A stretch of 64,000 nt of DNA from the NCBI GenBank assembly GCA_020205615.1, contig CM035173.1, forward strand, positions 47,792,617 to 47,856,616, read 5' to 3'. Shown here piece after piece: positions 1 through 9,083 of the stretch; within the stretch, counting starts at the first letter, position 1; every line of letters starts with the position of its first letter. Position numbers and translations under genes: made by a program. The notes beneath the pieces were generated by a model that was not told where the DNA came from, did not search any database, and saw nothing but the letters and a program-made list of their open reading frames with translations. Source of the stretch: Panax quinquefolius. Lineage: Eukaryota > Streptophyta > Magnoliopsida > Apiales > Araliaceae.

Positions 1-1023
1 ATTGGTAAGATTTTTCTTGTGAAATTCTTGTCTTTTAGTTATCGGGTTACTTATTCACGATATCAAGACTATTCATGAATACGACATTATTCACAGAAAA
101 ATTAAATTTTTGTTTTTTGTCCAAAATATCAATTATGGATTTAGTTTTGATTGTATCCATGTTTTGATTATTCTTGAATTTTTCTTCACCATGATTATTT
201 ATGAAGTATTCTTGAAACTCGGATTGTTTAAAATATGAATCCTTAATAGTTGTTCTTTTGTTTCACTGGATTCATTTTCTTTAAAATTATTTTCATCATC
301 CTCAGTCCTAAATGATGAAGTTACTGAATATCTTTGGCATGTAGTGCAAAGATGGTTGATTTTATTATGAATATCTTTGGCCCGTAGTGCAAAGATGTAC
401 AGGTGTTGAGATGAACATGACCGACTGATGAATATCTTTGGCCTGTAGTGCAAAGATGAATATTTGATTCAAGATGAGTATTGATTGATGTTACACGGAT
501 AAAACATTGATGATGGACTGTTAAATTCATAGTTTATAGTAGATTTCATTCTCTACGTAACTCTTCTATGAATTATTAATTCCGCTGCAAATATTGATCT
601 AAAACTTGTTGTTTATTATATTCTCTCATATTTTTCCCTGTTGAAGACTAACGATAATTTGTTTTATATTATCTTAGTCATAATGTTCTTTACTGGGCTA
701 GTTGAGCTCACCCTTTTTCTTTTTGTTCCATTTTTCTTCTCAGGAGGCGAGAATGTAGCGAGTACTAGTCGGGGTATGGAATAATGGTTCTAGAAGTTAT
801 TTTAGTAGTCCTCACCATTTTTGTAAAATAATGTATCAATAATTGTAATGAGAACTTATTTGGGTGTGGATATTGTCTAGAAGACAATATTTGTATTTAA
901 ACTCACAGTTTAAGTGTTGTCGTATTTTGCACGACAATTGTAATAATAAAGTTGTAGTTATTTCTGTACCATGTATTTGACAACTCAGAATGGGTGATGT
1001 ATACCTATTTTGGGGGCGTCACA
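1..1023. other. possible Ty3/gypsy LTR tail, no gene
   Basis: No coding sequence is recognisable here; open frames are short and lack known domains. The right edge ends in a G-run followed by CGTCACA at about 1012-1023. It resembles the terminal part of plant gypsy LTRs, which often begin TGTGACACCC and end GGGGTGTCACA. No primer-binding site follows it, so this would be a 3' LTR or a solo fragment whose left part lies outside the window. The call rests only on the terminal motif. Confidence 0.25.
330..457. repeat. three copies of a 24-nt hairpin motif
   Basis: A 24-nt unit beginning ATCTTTG and ending CAAAGAT occurs at 330-353, 373-396 and 434-457. The two 7-nt arms are perfect inverted repeats around a 10-nt loop of the form GCxYGTAGTG. 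Stems are identical in all three copies, while the loop varies at two positions and the spacers are unrelated in length. This is a dispersed tandem of short palindromes, not a satellite. Confidence 0.8.
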
Positions 1024-1130
1024 ACATTCATTGGCAATAATTTTTATTTTTATTGCATATTTTATACAACTTTTTGCAACGACTATTTAAATATTGATTT
1101 AAATTAAGATAATAATAATAATAATAGCAA

Positions 1131-1320
1131 CTAGGCCTAGGTGCTCGGGTGGTCATTGGATCAATATTCTAAACTGGAGGTCTTGGGTTCGAATCTGTGC
1201 ATTAACACTTTTTTTGGGATAAAGTTCAATATTCGCCACGCTAAAGATCCACATATGATATATATATTCTTTTCAAAATTTCTTATCAAACTAAATAAAA
1301 TACTAAACAAATCTCAACAT
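1131..1320 (+). repeat. tRNA-like (SINE-type) head
   Basis: The segment contains a box-A-like stretch (GGGTGGTCATTGG, about 1148-1160) and a box-B-like stretch (GGGTTCGAATC, about 1184-1194) at roughly the spacing of a tRNA-type polymerase III promoter. The body does not fold into a complete tRNA cloverleaf, so it is not called a tRNA gene. An AT-rich tail follows. A tRNA-derived SINE head or tRNA pseudogene is the likely origin. No target-site duplication was identified. Confidence 0.4.
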
Positions 1321-1690
1321 TAAATTAAATATATATAAAGTAACTATATATGAATATTTTTATATATAAATATATACATGTAAACAAATATTCATATAAA
1401 TATTTATAAATTTATCTCTAAATATTTCTATAAATATTTATAACAAATTTTCATATCTAAATTTTTAAATTTTATTTGAAATATTTATAAATAAGTATTT
1501 GTTTAAAAATTTTAAAGATAAATTTTTATGAATATTTGTTTATAAATATTTATATGAATATTTAGAGAGTAAATTTATAAATATAAATATATATATATAT
1601 ATATATATTAAAATATTCATAGTTACGTTATATAAATATTCATAGTTACTTTTATATATTTAGTTTAATGTGAAGATTTAATATGTGTAT
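1290..1690. repeat. AT-rich fold-back repeat
   Basis: Sequence around 1310-1360 (ACATTAAATTAAATATATA followed by AAAGTAACTATATATGAAT) reappears inverted around 1615-1675 (ATTCATAGTTAC followed by ATTTAGTTTAATGT). Between the arms are many short inverted ATATTTATATGAATATTTG-type words, so the whole stretch could fold on itself. The left arm is also directly repeated at 1831-2110. It is probably a decayed MITE or part of the adjoining SINE-like unit. Confidence 0.5.
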
Positions 1691-1744
1691 ATATATATAT
1701 AGATGGTAATAGAATTTATCTAATACACAAAAAAATATAACATA

Positions 1745-1825
1745 AGAAGCAAAAATATCACAACTAGGTTTCAAACCTAAGACTTATGAGTTATTGGGTT
1801 ATTAAGCTACCACTCACCATTCTAA
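1745..1825 (-). repeat. second tRNA-like head, inverted
   Basis: Read on the minus strand, the segment runs GGTGAGTGGTAGCTTAATAA then AGTCTTAGGTTTGAAACC, resembling box A and box B of a polymerase III promoter at tRNA-like spacing. It lies opposite in orientation to the head at 1131-1200, with the fold-back repeat between them. It is a candidate second SINE copy or tRNA-derived terminus. Confidence 0.35.
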
Positions 1826-1830
1826 TTTAT

Positions 1831-1891
1831 TAGTTAACTAAACAAATCTCAACATTAAACTAAATTTATATAAAGTAACTATGAATATTTT

Positions 1892-1940
<49 letters not shown>

Positions 1941-2100
1941 AAATATTCATATAAATATTTATAAATTTATCTCTAAATATTCATATAAATATTTATAAAA
2001 ATATTCATATCTAAATTTTATAAATTTTAGATGAAATATTTATAAATTTATAAATAAATATTTGTTTATAAATTTTAAAGATAATTTTATATGAATATTT

Positions 2101-2154
<54 letters not shown>

Positions 2155-2155
2155 T
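1831..2155. repeat. direct repeat of fold-back unit plus (TA)n
   Basis: 1835-2100 repeats most of 1295-1560: the shared words include ACTAAACAAATCTCAACATTAAA, AAACAAATATTCATATAAAT and TTTATCTCTAAATATT. Two pure TA tracts interrupt or end it (about 1901-1935 and 2106-2152). The TA tracts probably account for its length difference from the first copy. Confidence 0.6.
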
Positions 2156-2745
2156 TACAAGTACCCTCTCACTCAGAGAATAAAAGTGATGATTGATTTT
2201 ATGTGAATTAAAAAAATATCAAATGAAAAATTATTCATATTTAAATTCTTATCTAGTTGCATATTTTCTATTTTATATATGACTAGTAATATTATATAAA
2301 TATTTATAAATAATAAAAATATGACATTTAAGGATATTACGCACAAATTATTGTAAAAAAATAGATTATTTAATATAAGTAAATAGTTAACTTAAGATTA
2401 CATAAAATAATAAAAAATTTATTCTTAGATGGAGGAGTAACTTAAATCATGAATATATTTTTAAGTCAAAAATAAAATATAAAAAGAAGAATAGTAATGG
2501 TATACCCTAATTTATTCTCAGTTCTCCTTTTATCTTTTTCCAAATATATTATAAAATTAAATTATAATACTATCGATTCTAAGAGAAAACATAAAAGATA
2601 AAGAAAAATTTATTATGTTTTATGAACTTAAACAGAATAAAGTTATTTAAAAATGACTTAGAAGTCATTCATAATAAGTTAGTTTGACCCATATTAATGT
2701 AATATCAATTTTATCCCTATTTTATTTAATTTTTTTAAAAAAATT
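2156..2745. other. AT-rich intergenic, nothing recognised
   Basis: Very AT-rich sequence with no convincing open reading frame, repeat terminus or RNA gene. Confidence 0.6.
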
Positions 2746-2990
2746 AAATTTGTAAAAAAGAAGAGTAAGATGGAACGTCACTTTTATTGGTGTTCGAATT
2801 TTTATTTTTTTATAACTGAAGTCTTATATACTCCTTCATTTCCAACGCGGATGACAGAGAATAAACATAAAAAAATATTGATATTTGTAAACAAGTACAA
2901 GAGATCAAAGAAATTAAAAAAACAAATATTCCAACGTCAGATAAAGTGATGTTACATCTTACTCTTCTTTTTTTATAAATTTATTTTATA
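2746..2990. mobile_element. candidate MITE with terminal inverted repeats
   Basis: The sequence at about 2746-2801 (AAATTTGTAAAAAAGAAGAG, then TAAGATGGAACGTCACTTT) is matched in inverted orientation at about 2930-2990 (AAAGTGATGTTACATCTTA, then CTCTTCTTTTTTTATAAATT). The arms are roughly 55 bp with scattered mismatches, enclosing about 130 bp of non-coding sequence. Total size and lack of coding content fit a miniature inverted-repeat element. Exact ends and a target-site duplication could not be fixed because both flanks are A/T homopolymer-rich. Confidence 0.55.
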
Positions 2991-2999
2991 AAAAAATTT

Positions 3000-3350
3000 A
3001 AAAAAAGTTACAATGCCGGTTAGTTTGACATTGGATCACATTTTTATTTTTTTAAAATTTTTTTAAAAAAATAAAATCGTTTTAAAAAATTAAGATATTT
3101 TTTTTTAAATTCATTTTTTAAAAAAATATTTTTTAAAATGGCGTTGGTTGCCTTTCTAATTTTTAGCCAAAAAAAATATCCAAAAATTCAACGCCATATA
3201 AAAATTTGCAACGAAAAATATATTATTTGTGAGAGATAAAATTAATCACTATTTTATTAAAATAATTTTTTAAAATTAATTATAATAAATATAAATTATA
3301 TTATATATAAATAAATTAAATTTTTTATTTTTAATAACACTTTTTAAGTA
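3000..3350. repeat. AT-rich spacer with short inverted repeat
   Basis: Mostly A/T runs. A small inverted repeat is visible: AATGGCGTTG at about 3138 and CAACGCCAT at about 3190. A GCAACGAAAAAT word follows at about 3209, the same word that is abundant at 8100-8760. This may be a remnant of the same element type, but one copy is weak evidence. Confidence 0.35.
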
Positions 3351-3790
3351 TCGTGTTCCTCACTAGCTCAGCCCTCTCCAGTCCTTTTTCTGCTTTCTAA
3401 CCCTTTCAATTTCCCCGTCTCCCCACCTCAAAACCTAAATCCTCTAATCTCTCTCATTAGTTACTCTAAATTGCCAAAACCTAAATCTTCTTAGCCGAAT
3501 CACACCCTAAGTAGACGATAACTCTTAATCGAAGGTCAATCGAATCAGGGGTTGCTAAGCAAAACAAATTAGCGAGGGAAGAGAAGAGGTTGTGTAAAGA
3601 ATTACTCCATCCGAACCAAAGCTAAGCCATAAATTTTTAAAAATTGCTTGGTTCGGTAAGAGAAGAGGTTGTGTAAAGAATCTGGAATTACAAGTGAGTG
3701 GGAAGCTATAATTGGCGTAAAGAATGGACTGAATCATTATCACTGAGCTTAAATTTCAGCAGAATAAAGAGGTAAGCCATGAATTTGGTT
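3351..3790 (+). other. UTR-like CT-rich segment, possibly captured
   Basis: Base composition changes abruptly at about 3351 to pyrimidine-rich sequence with CCTAAATCCTCT-type words that resemble a plant 5' untranslated region. A 23-nt word starting AGAGAAGAGGTTGTG occurs twice, at about 3581 and 3659, so part of the segment is duplicated. No start codon leads into a recognisable protein. It precedes three plant gene fragments on the same strand and may be part of the same captured block. Confidence 0.35.
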
Positions 3791-4566
3791 AAGTTCAAAG
3801 AAATTGAAAGCATACATAATGATTATTGTTTTGAAATTGTTATGCTTGGTTGGGATATTATGAATTAAGTGTTATACAAGTTATTAAAGATGAAAGTTTT
3901 GGTTAGAACCATATTTAAAATCTTATAAAATCTGGGAATGTAAGTTATGCACATAGCATGTTTGATAAAATGTCTTAAAGAGATTTTTATGATAAAATAT
4001 GAAAATTAGCTAATGTTCAGGACAAGAGAGCACATATATATAAGTTTTGCAATGATTCAAGTTATTTAGGAATATCCCACTGTGATTTGAAAGACCAGTT
4101 TGGGGATTTCCACATTACCACCATTTGATGAAGCAAGAGCACTATTGGTAATGTTTAGTTTCATTTATCTTATCTGCTAGCTTTTCTTTCCATTTTCTTG
4201 AGTGCTCAAATTATAGGTTTTTGTTATTGGAGGTTATCCTTGGTTTCCAATTATGTTATTACCTATTCCTTGTTGGTTATTATTATTTCGCATGTCATAT
4301 GTCATATTATTATATCTGTTGAGGGGGAACAATCAGATGAACAACTAGGCTTCTAGAAGCTTGAAAAAAATAGATGTTTTTATAATAAAGTCACCATGTG
4401 TTAATCTTCCGTTGAAGCTTGAATTTCTATTATTTGTTTTCCATTTTTGGTGGTATTCCATTATTTAGAAGTTAATTTTATTGTATTTCTTTGTTTTAAA
4501 TGTTTTTGGTGATAGTAGTTGATGAATGTGGGAATTGTGGTGGGGTTGGCCTATTTTTGAGTTGGG
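3791..4566. other. intron-like spacer, nothing recognised
   Basis: T-rich sequence between the UTR-like block and the GAUT exon. It contains no recognisable protein match or repeat terminus. Composition is intron-like. Confidence 0.4.
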
Positions 4567-4832
4567 TTCTTAACCACTTTGTTGACATTGTTGTTCAAAA
4601 GAACTTGACTGGACTGTGGTCAGTAAATCTCCATGGAAAATTTAATGGTGCAGTTGAAACCTGTGGCGAGAGCTTTCACCATTTCGACAAGTATCTAAAT
4701 TTCTCAAATCCTCATATTGCACGAAATTTTGATCCAAATGCATGCGGTTGGGCATATGGCATGAACATCTTTGATCTCAAGGAGTGGAAAAAGAAGGATA
4801 TAACTGGCATATATCACAAGTGGCAGAATATG
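4567..4832 (+). pseudogene. GAUT1-type galacturonosyltransferase exon fragment
   Basis: The translation includes DIVVQKNLTGLWSVNLHG, NGAVETCGESFHHFDKYLNF and ACGWAYGMNIFDLKEWKKKD. These are characteristic of family GT8 galacturonosyltransferases of the GAUT1 clade, Golgi enzymes that elongate the homogalacturonan backbone of pectin. The fragment covers the region just after the DDD metal-binding motif. The DDD motif itself is not preserved: the residues before IVVQ read as unrelated sequence. The exon ends at a plausible GT splice donor (ATATG/GTAAGT at 4832/4833), and the following GAUT exon is absent. About 85 of roughly 670 residues remain, so it cannot encode an enzyme. It lies upstream of PIF- and TDM1-like pieces on the same strand. 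Confidence 0.85.
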
Positions 4833-5638
4833 GTAAGTTGTTCTCAACCTTCATTTATATGTACATCTCTTGCAAAGAATCTCATGCATGTGCCTCGTTA
4901 ATTAAACATCTTTAGAGGTCAGCAAGATATCTAGAAAAAACAATCAACCACTTAGCAATAGAATTTTGTTCATACCCCTTGTATCTTTTGCTTTGCAAAT
5001 AATGCTGCTTATACTTTCTGCTAATCTCTGTGTGAAACTTGTAGGCTGCTTAATGCCAGGATGTTGCGAAAAATTCAAGCATTATATTTTGATTGAATGA
5101 TTTTTTTTTTATTTTTTGGTTTCTCTTGGAGGTGCACCATCTACATAAGGGTGAAAAATGCAAGATCATGACACCTATACTTATGCAGTTTTTTATACTT
5201 GTAGATAAGAGGGTTATAGTTAACACCTTTTTGGATAACAGTTGTTCCAAGATTACTTGAAGGTTCTTTTCATATATATAGACAACATCATAGAGGTCTG
5301 TTTGATAATAATATTGTGGGGTATTTTTTCTCGCTTAAGTTATGCCAAAATGAGCCGGGGGAGCCAGGATGCACCGTATTTGACAAAGAAAAATTGGGTG
5401 GTTACTACATAGAGACATTAAAGCTCTTTATCATCAACTTTTTTCTGCATTAATTGTTAAGTACATCTACCAAGATGGAAACATTCTAATGGCAATATGT
5501 ATTTTGGCTTTCAGCTTATTTGAACTCAAGTGTTGGTTAATTTGATGTGATAAATATGATAGCGTGATATGTTAGTCACCTTAATAAATTTTAGTGTTAG
5601 TGTATGCATTTTAAAGGCTAAAACCAAGCTATAACTCT
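4833..5638. other. intron-like spacer between gene fragments
   Basis: Non-coding, T-rich sequence between the GAUT exon donor and the PIF-like segment. Frames present are short and match nothing I recognise. Confidence 0.4.
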
Positions 5639-5840
5639 CAGCAGATGATGTCTATGGGATGCGGCATTGTACCTATGATGTTTCCTGGTGTTCAACAATA
5701 CATGTCGCCAATGGGGATGGGCATGGGTATGGGGATGAACCGGCCCATGGTGCCATTTTCGTTAGTTATGCCAGGTTCAACATTGTAAAACCCAGCTGAA
5801 GCAGTTCATTTGGCCCCAAGATTCCCTATGGAAGCTTAGG
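5639..5840 (+). pseudogene. PIF-type bHLH transcription factor C-terminal fragment
   Basis: The frame reads MMSMGCGIVPMMFPGVQQYM, then PMGMGMGMGMNRPMVPF, then HLAPRFPM. This Met/Gly/Pro-rich stretch is typical of the segment that follows the bHLH domain in phytochrome-interacting factors of the PIF1/PIF3/PIL15 group, nuclear regulators of light responses. It begins just after an AG acceptor-like site. An in-frame stop follows the PGSTL residues, and another ends the piece shortly after. The DNA-binding bHLH and the phytochrome-binding motif are absent, so this is a fragment. It sits about 100 bp upstream of the TDM1-like start codon. Confidence 0.75.
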
Positions 5841-5943
5841 ACTTTGCCTCCTAAAATTATGACATTTTTTGATCACTCAAGAAAAAGGTCTAAAGGGTTA
5901 ATTTCAAAAGAATACATCATCAGATAATTGAGAGGAAATCCCA

Positions 5944-7106
5944 ATGTGGACGACCGACAATAATTTTCTGGTGAATGGGTTTCTGACGCCGCCTCCAGCG
6001 CAAAAGTCGAATAATTTGCCTCCGGTGATGCCGGTGTCAGAGAGAAAGCCAATCCCAACTCAGACCAGAGTTGATACTTTCAATGATCTTCACAAGTTGC
6101 CTGTTGATGACTCGCCGTATGGCAGGGCCAAACATGTTCAAGTAAGAAATTTTATTAAGTTGGAATGTGTTACATTATTGTATTTCCTTTTTCTTTTGGT
6201 GGGTTTGAGTTGAATTTCTTATTTTTTTAGAATTGTTGTTTGTTCAATTTTAATTCAATTTGGGATTTTGCGGAGTTTGTTTTTTTGATGGGTTTGAATG
6301 AATATCGTATTCATGTCTATTTTGTATTTGTTTCCAAGAATTGTGATTTGCTTTGTATTTGAAGATTTCCGTTTCTTCTGAAATATGTGGGATTTGATGT
6401 TCTCTAGTTGGATACAATCTTGTTCAAATTTGCTTCGTGTTAATTTGTGTTCATCAATCTGTTAGTATTCTTTGGAATTTGCCCTAGATAATGAATTTTC
6501 TTGAAAGATGGTAGAATAAACCATGAACTCCTTGAAAAACATAAGTGTTAATTATACCATTTTAATATCTGGGTTTTTGACCATTTTTGTAGTGGTGAAG
6601 TTTCTTGTATATTCATTTTCAGTTAGATATGTTAAAATTTATACTCTTTTGTTTCATTTTGTTGGAGTAGAATATTTAGCTAGATTATGAATTTTCTAGT
6701 TTAAACTTAACTTAGAATTCAGTCTCTAGTTTGTTTTCATGTTGTCCAATATTTTAAGTTTACCAGGTGTTTGATAGATTGTCTAGCGCAATCATCTGCA
6801 TGAGACTATTTTATTTTAATTTTTTATGCTAAATTGCATGAGACTATTTGTTATTAATGAAGTTTTTTTGTTTCATTTCTTCAATTATAGTTGTTGGACA
6901 AGAATCTAAGTAGGGCAATTTCTATGTTCGGTCATTGAATAAATTCTTGATTGAGTTGATAGTCTTATTTGAAAGATATGGCGGTTGTGATGAGAGCAGT
7001 TGAAGCGGTGTCAAATGAGGTGATTGAGGCGATTAAGTCTTTTAGACATCTGTGTCCCTCTGAATCACAAGAATCTCTTGACAACATACTTGTTGATCTC
7101 TACAAG
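5944..7106 (+). pseudogene. TDM1/MS5 (POLLENLESS3)-like TPR gene, first two exons
   Basis: Exon 1 (5944-6141) starts at ATG and contains FLTPPPAQKSNN, SERKPIPTQTR and DSPYGRAKHVQ. It ends at a GTAAG donor in phase 0. Exon 2 (about 6891-7106) begins after an AG acceptor with LLDKNLSRAISMF, later reads LKDMAVVM and IEAIKSFRHLCPSESQESLD, and ends at GTAAAT. This order matches the N-terminus of the plant TPR family that includes TDM1/MS5/POLLENLESS3 (meiotic exit) and SDI1-like proteins. Four in-frame stops (TGA, TGA, TGA, TAG) lie in exon 2 between residues 16 and 24, where the TPR helix should be. No later exons are seen, so the copy is a truncated pseudogene. The conserved splice sites show it was copied from genomic DNA, not from mRNA. 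Confidence 0.85.
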
Positions 7107-8039
7107 GTAAATATTCCTTCCAAGAATTTGTAAATGTCGCATCTATTTGTTATAGACTATAGAGTATCTGGCATTCATATGTGCAATGCAGCTTTTGCTT
7201 TTGATGCGTTTTAAATGAATTTCCCTCTTGCACATGGAGATCATATTTCCATAACTAATCATAAATAGGTGAAATTGGATAATGACCTAATAATTGAAGA
7301 TCTTTTTATTTCCCCCTTCCTCATAAGTCATATCCTATAAAAGAAGTTGAAAAGGGAGGAGAGGTAGTTAAATTTAGCAAAATAGTATTTTCAAAATGCA
7401 TGTCTTGCATGCCTAAGGATACTTGTAGGGTGATGAAATTTCGATTCGTAATAATGATTGTGAACTGTATCTTTTTTCTTATTGACTTATCCAAGAAAAT
7501 AATATTACTGCACTGCATCTTTTATTCTCAAGTATTCTCCAATGAAGGTTAATCATAGATTCACCATTGTGAACCATCTAATTTATTTTAAAAGTAAACA
7601 TAATATTACTTTTTGCACAAGATTATTCAACTATTTTCTATTTTGTACTACTTTTGTAGGTGTTGCTGATGACCTTACAAAATGCACCCCCAGGACTTGA
7701 GGTACAAGAGATTTTCAAAGGTCCAAGGTGATGCTATTTTAATATCGAGAATACGAAGAATGAACCATGGTTAAAACTCTTGTGTAAGCTTAAATATTGT
7801 TTTCTATTATAAACATTTCTTTCTTGATTTTTTTTTTCATATATGGCACTGGTGTTAACCTCTTGATGGCAAATAGTGTCAACTAAAATGGGCTTTGTAG
7901 TTTTCAGTCGTACGAAGTTTGATTGTAAAGATGATGAATGATCATTGTATCAGATGATTTTATTTAATTAATAATATTTTAGTTTTTTTTGTATTTTTGT
8001 CATAATTTGTTATGGGGTTATTGAGGCATAATTTTTTTT
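7107..8039 (+). other. non-coding with one exon-like island
   Basis: Mostly intron-like sequence. At about 7662-7730 an AG-preceded, GT-followed open segment reads VLLMTLQNAPPGLEVQEIFK. It looks like an exon by splice sites and composition, but I cannot assign it to a family, and it does not match the expected next TDM1-like exon. The remainder has no recognisable feature. Confidence 0.35.
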
Positions 8040-8807
8040 ATTTATAAAATAATTTTGAACAAGTTTTAATATAACAACAATTTTTTTTTACATTTAGCAA
8101 CAAATTTTCGTTGCTAATGGCATTAAAAATATAATATTTGGCAACGAAAAATTAACCTAATAACAACGGAGAGGATATTGTTGCTAATACTAACATAAAA
8201 GACAACATTTTTTATCATTGCAAATCATATCAACTTTCATTGCACATATAATGTTGTTGCTAATCGACGACTTTCGTTGCTATTGAAAAATAACTAGCAA
8301 CAAACATTTTCGTTGGTGATTCAGCATAATGTCGTTGCCAAATAATATAATCAGCAACGAAAATCGTTGTTAAAAAGTTTACATTCTGCAACAAAAGCAA
8401 GCTTAAGCAACAATTTTCATAATTTACTGCAACGAAAAATGTCGTTGCAAAATGGTGTTAATTGCAACGAAAATGCATGGTCGTTGAAAAAAAAGAGTTC
8501 ATTTCGTTGCCAATTTGCAGGCTTTTGCAACGAAATAGGATTTTTAGCAATGAAATTTTAATTATTCTGCAACAATACATTTTCTTGCTAAAGGTTCGAT
8601 ATCTCTATACGAAAGTCAAATTTCGTTGTAAAATGTATTACTTTTGGCAACGAAAAAAAAACGTTCGTTGTAGAACAATTTGCAACGCTCATTGCGCAAC
8701 GAAAGACGCAACGACAGTAAAGTCGTTGTCAAAACCCTTTTGCAACAAAATTTGGCACTTTTAGCAATGAAAATCAGTTATTGCTGAAGCCCCATTTTTT
8801 TGTAATG
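8040..8807. mobile_element. CACTA-type terminus with subterminal repeats
   Basis: About 750 bp is packed with short words in both orientations, GCAACGAAA/TTTCGTTGC and variants, often as facing pairs such as GCAACGAAAATCGTTG at about 8353. Dense direct and inverted subterminal motifs are typical of plant CACTA (Spm/En) elements, whose transposase binds them. The block ends at 8807 with CCCCATTTTTTTGTAATG, close to the usual CACTA end (T-run followed by TGTAGTG), with one G-to-A change. Beyond it the sequence is copia LTR without interruption, so 8807/8808 is a true element edge. The matching left end was not found, and no transposase is present in the window. Confidence 0.6.
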
Positions 8808-9070
8808 TTGGGTGGCTAACATTGATCAAAAGAAGGAATCTACCCGGAGATTCAAGGAGATCGCGGAGAAGTAGGAGGTGAACTCGTACCTGAGGAAGCT
8901 TGTATCTACAAGGGTATGATTTCATAACTTCTTGTTCTTCGTTTTAATTAATAATATGCTAAAGTATGATCTGGGTAATTAATTTGTGAAAAAAATTTAA
9001 AATCTGATTTTATTTTGCTTTCACTATTTTTGCAATTTGATTGCAACTTTGATTTTCACAAAACTTTACA
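8808..9070 (+). repeat. copia copy A, truncated 5' LTR
   Basis: From TTGGGTGGCTAACATTGATC onward this matches the last about 250 bp of copy A's own 3' LTR (16248-16503). It ends in TTACA directly before the primer-binding site. The first about 1.6 kb of the LTR is missing to the left, replaced by the CACTA-like terminus. The same position in the 3' LTR reads TACTTGGGTGG, so TTG at 8808-8810 would be the three-base target site if this were a clean CACTA insertion. Confidence 0.85.
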
Positions 9071-9071
9071 G

Positions 9072-9083
9072 TGGTATCAGAGC
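9072..9083 (+). other. copia copy A primer-binding site
   Basis: TGGTATCAGAGC is complementary to the 3' end of plant initiator methionine tRNA, the usual minus-strand primer of Ty1/copia elements. It lies one base after the 5' LTR end. Confidence 0.95.

Noticed and set aside
330..457. CRISPR array
   Set aside because: Three palindromic repeats with spacers of unequal length (19 and 37 nt) in a plant nuclear context. No cas genes, and the repeats resemble hairpins in an LTR-like region.
1135..1200. Functional tRNA gene
   Set aside because: Box-like motifs are present, but no complete cloverleaf, anticodon arm or terminator could be laid out.
4500..4901. Complete 133-residue protein
   Set aside because: Only the middle (about 4567-4832) matches GAUT. 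The ends are intron or unrelated sequence, and the splice donor at 4833 lies inside the open frame.
8367..8764. Two overlapping open frames in the CAACGA motif block
   Set aside because: They arise from repeated short words without stops and match no protein. The subterminal repeat explanation fits better.
3351..8807. Helitron as the capture vehicle
   Set aside because: Multi-gene capture also fits Helitrons, but no CTRR end with a preceding hairpin is visible at the right edge. The edge has a CACTA-like terminus and subterminal repeats instead.
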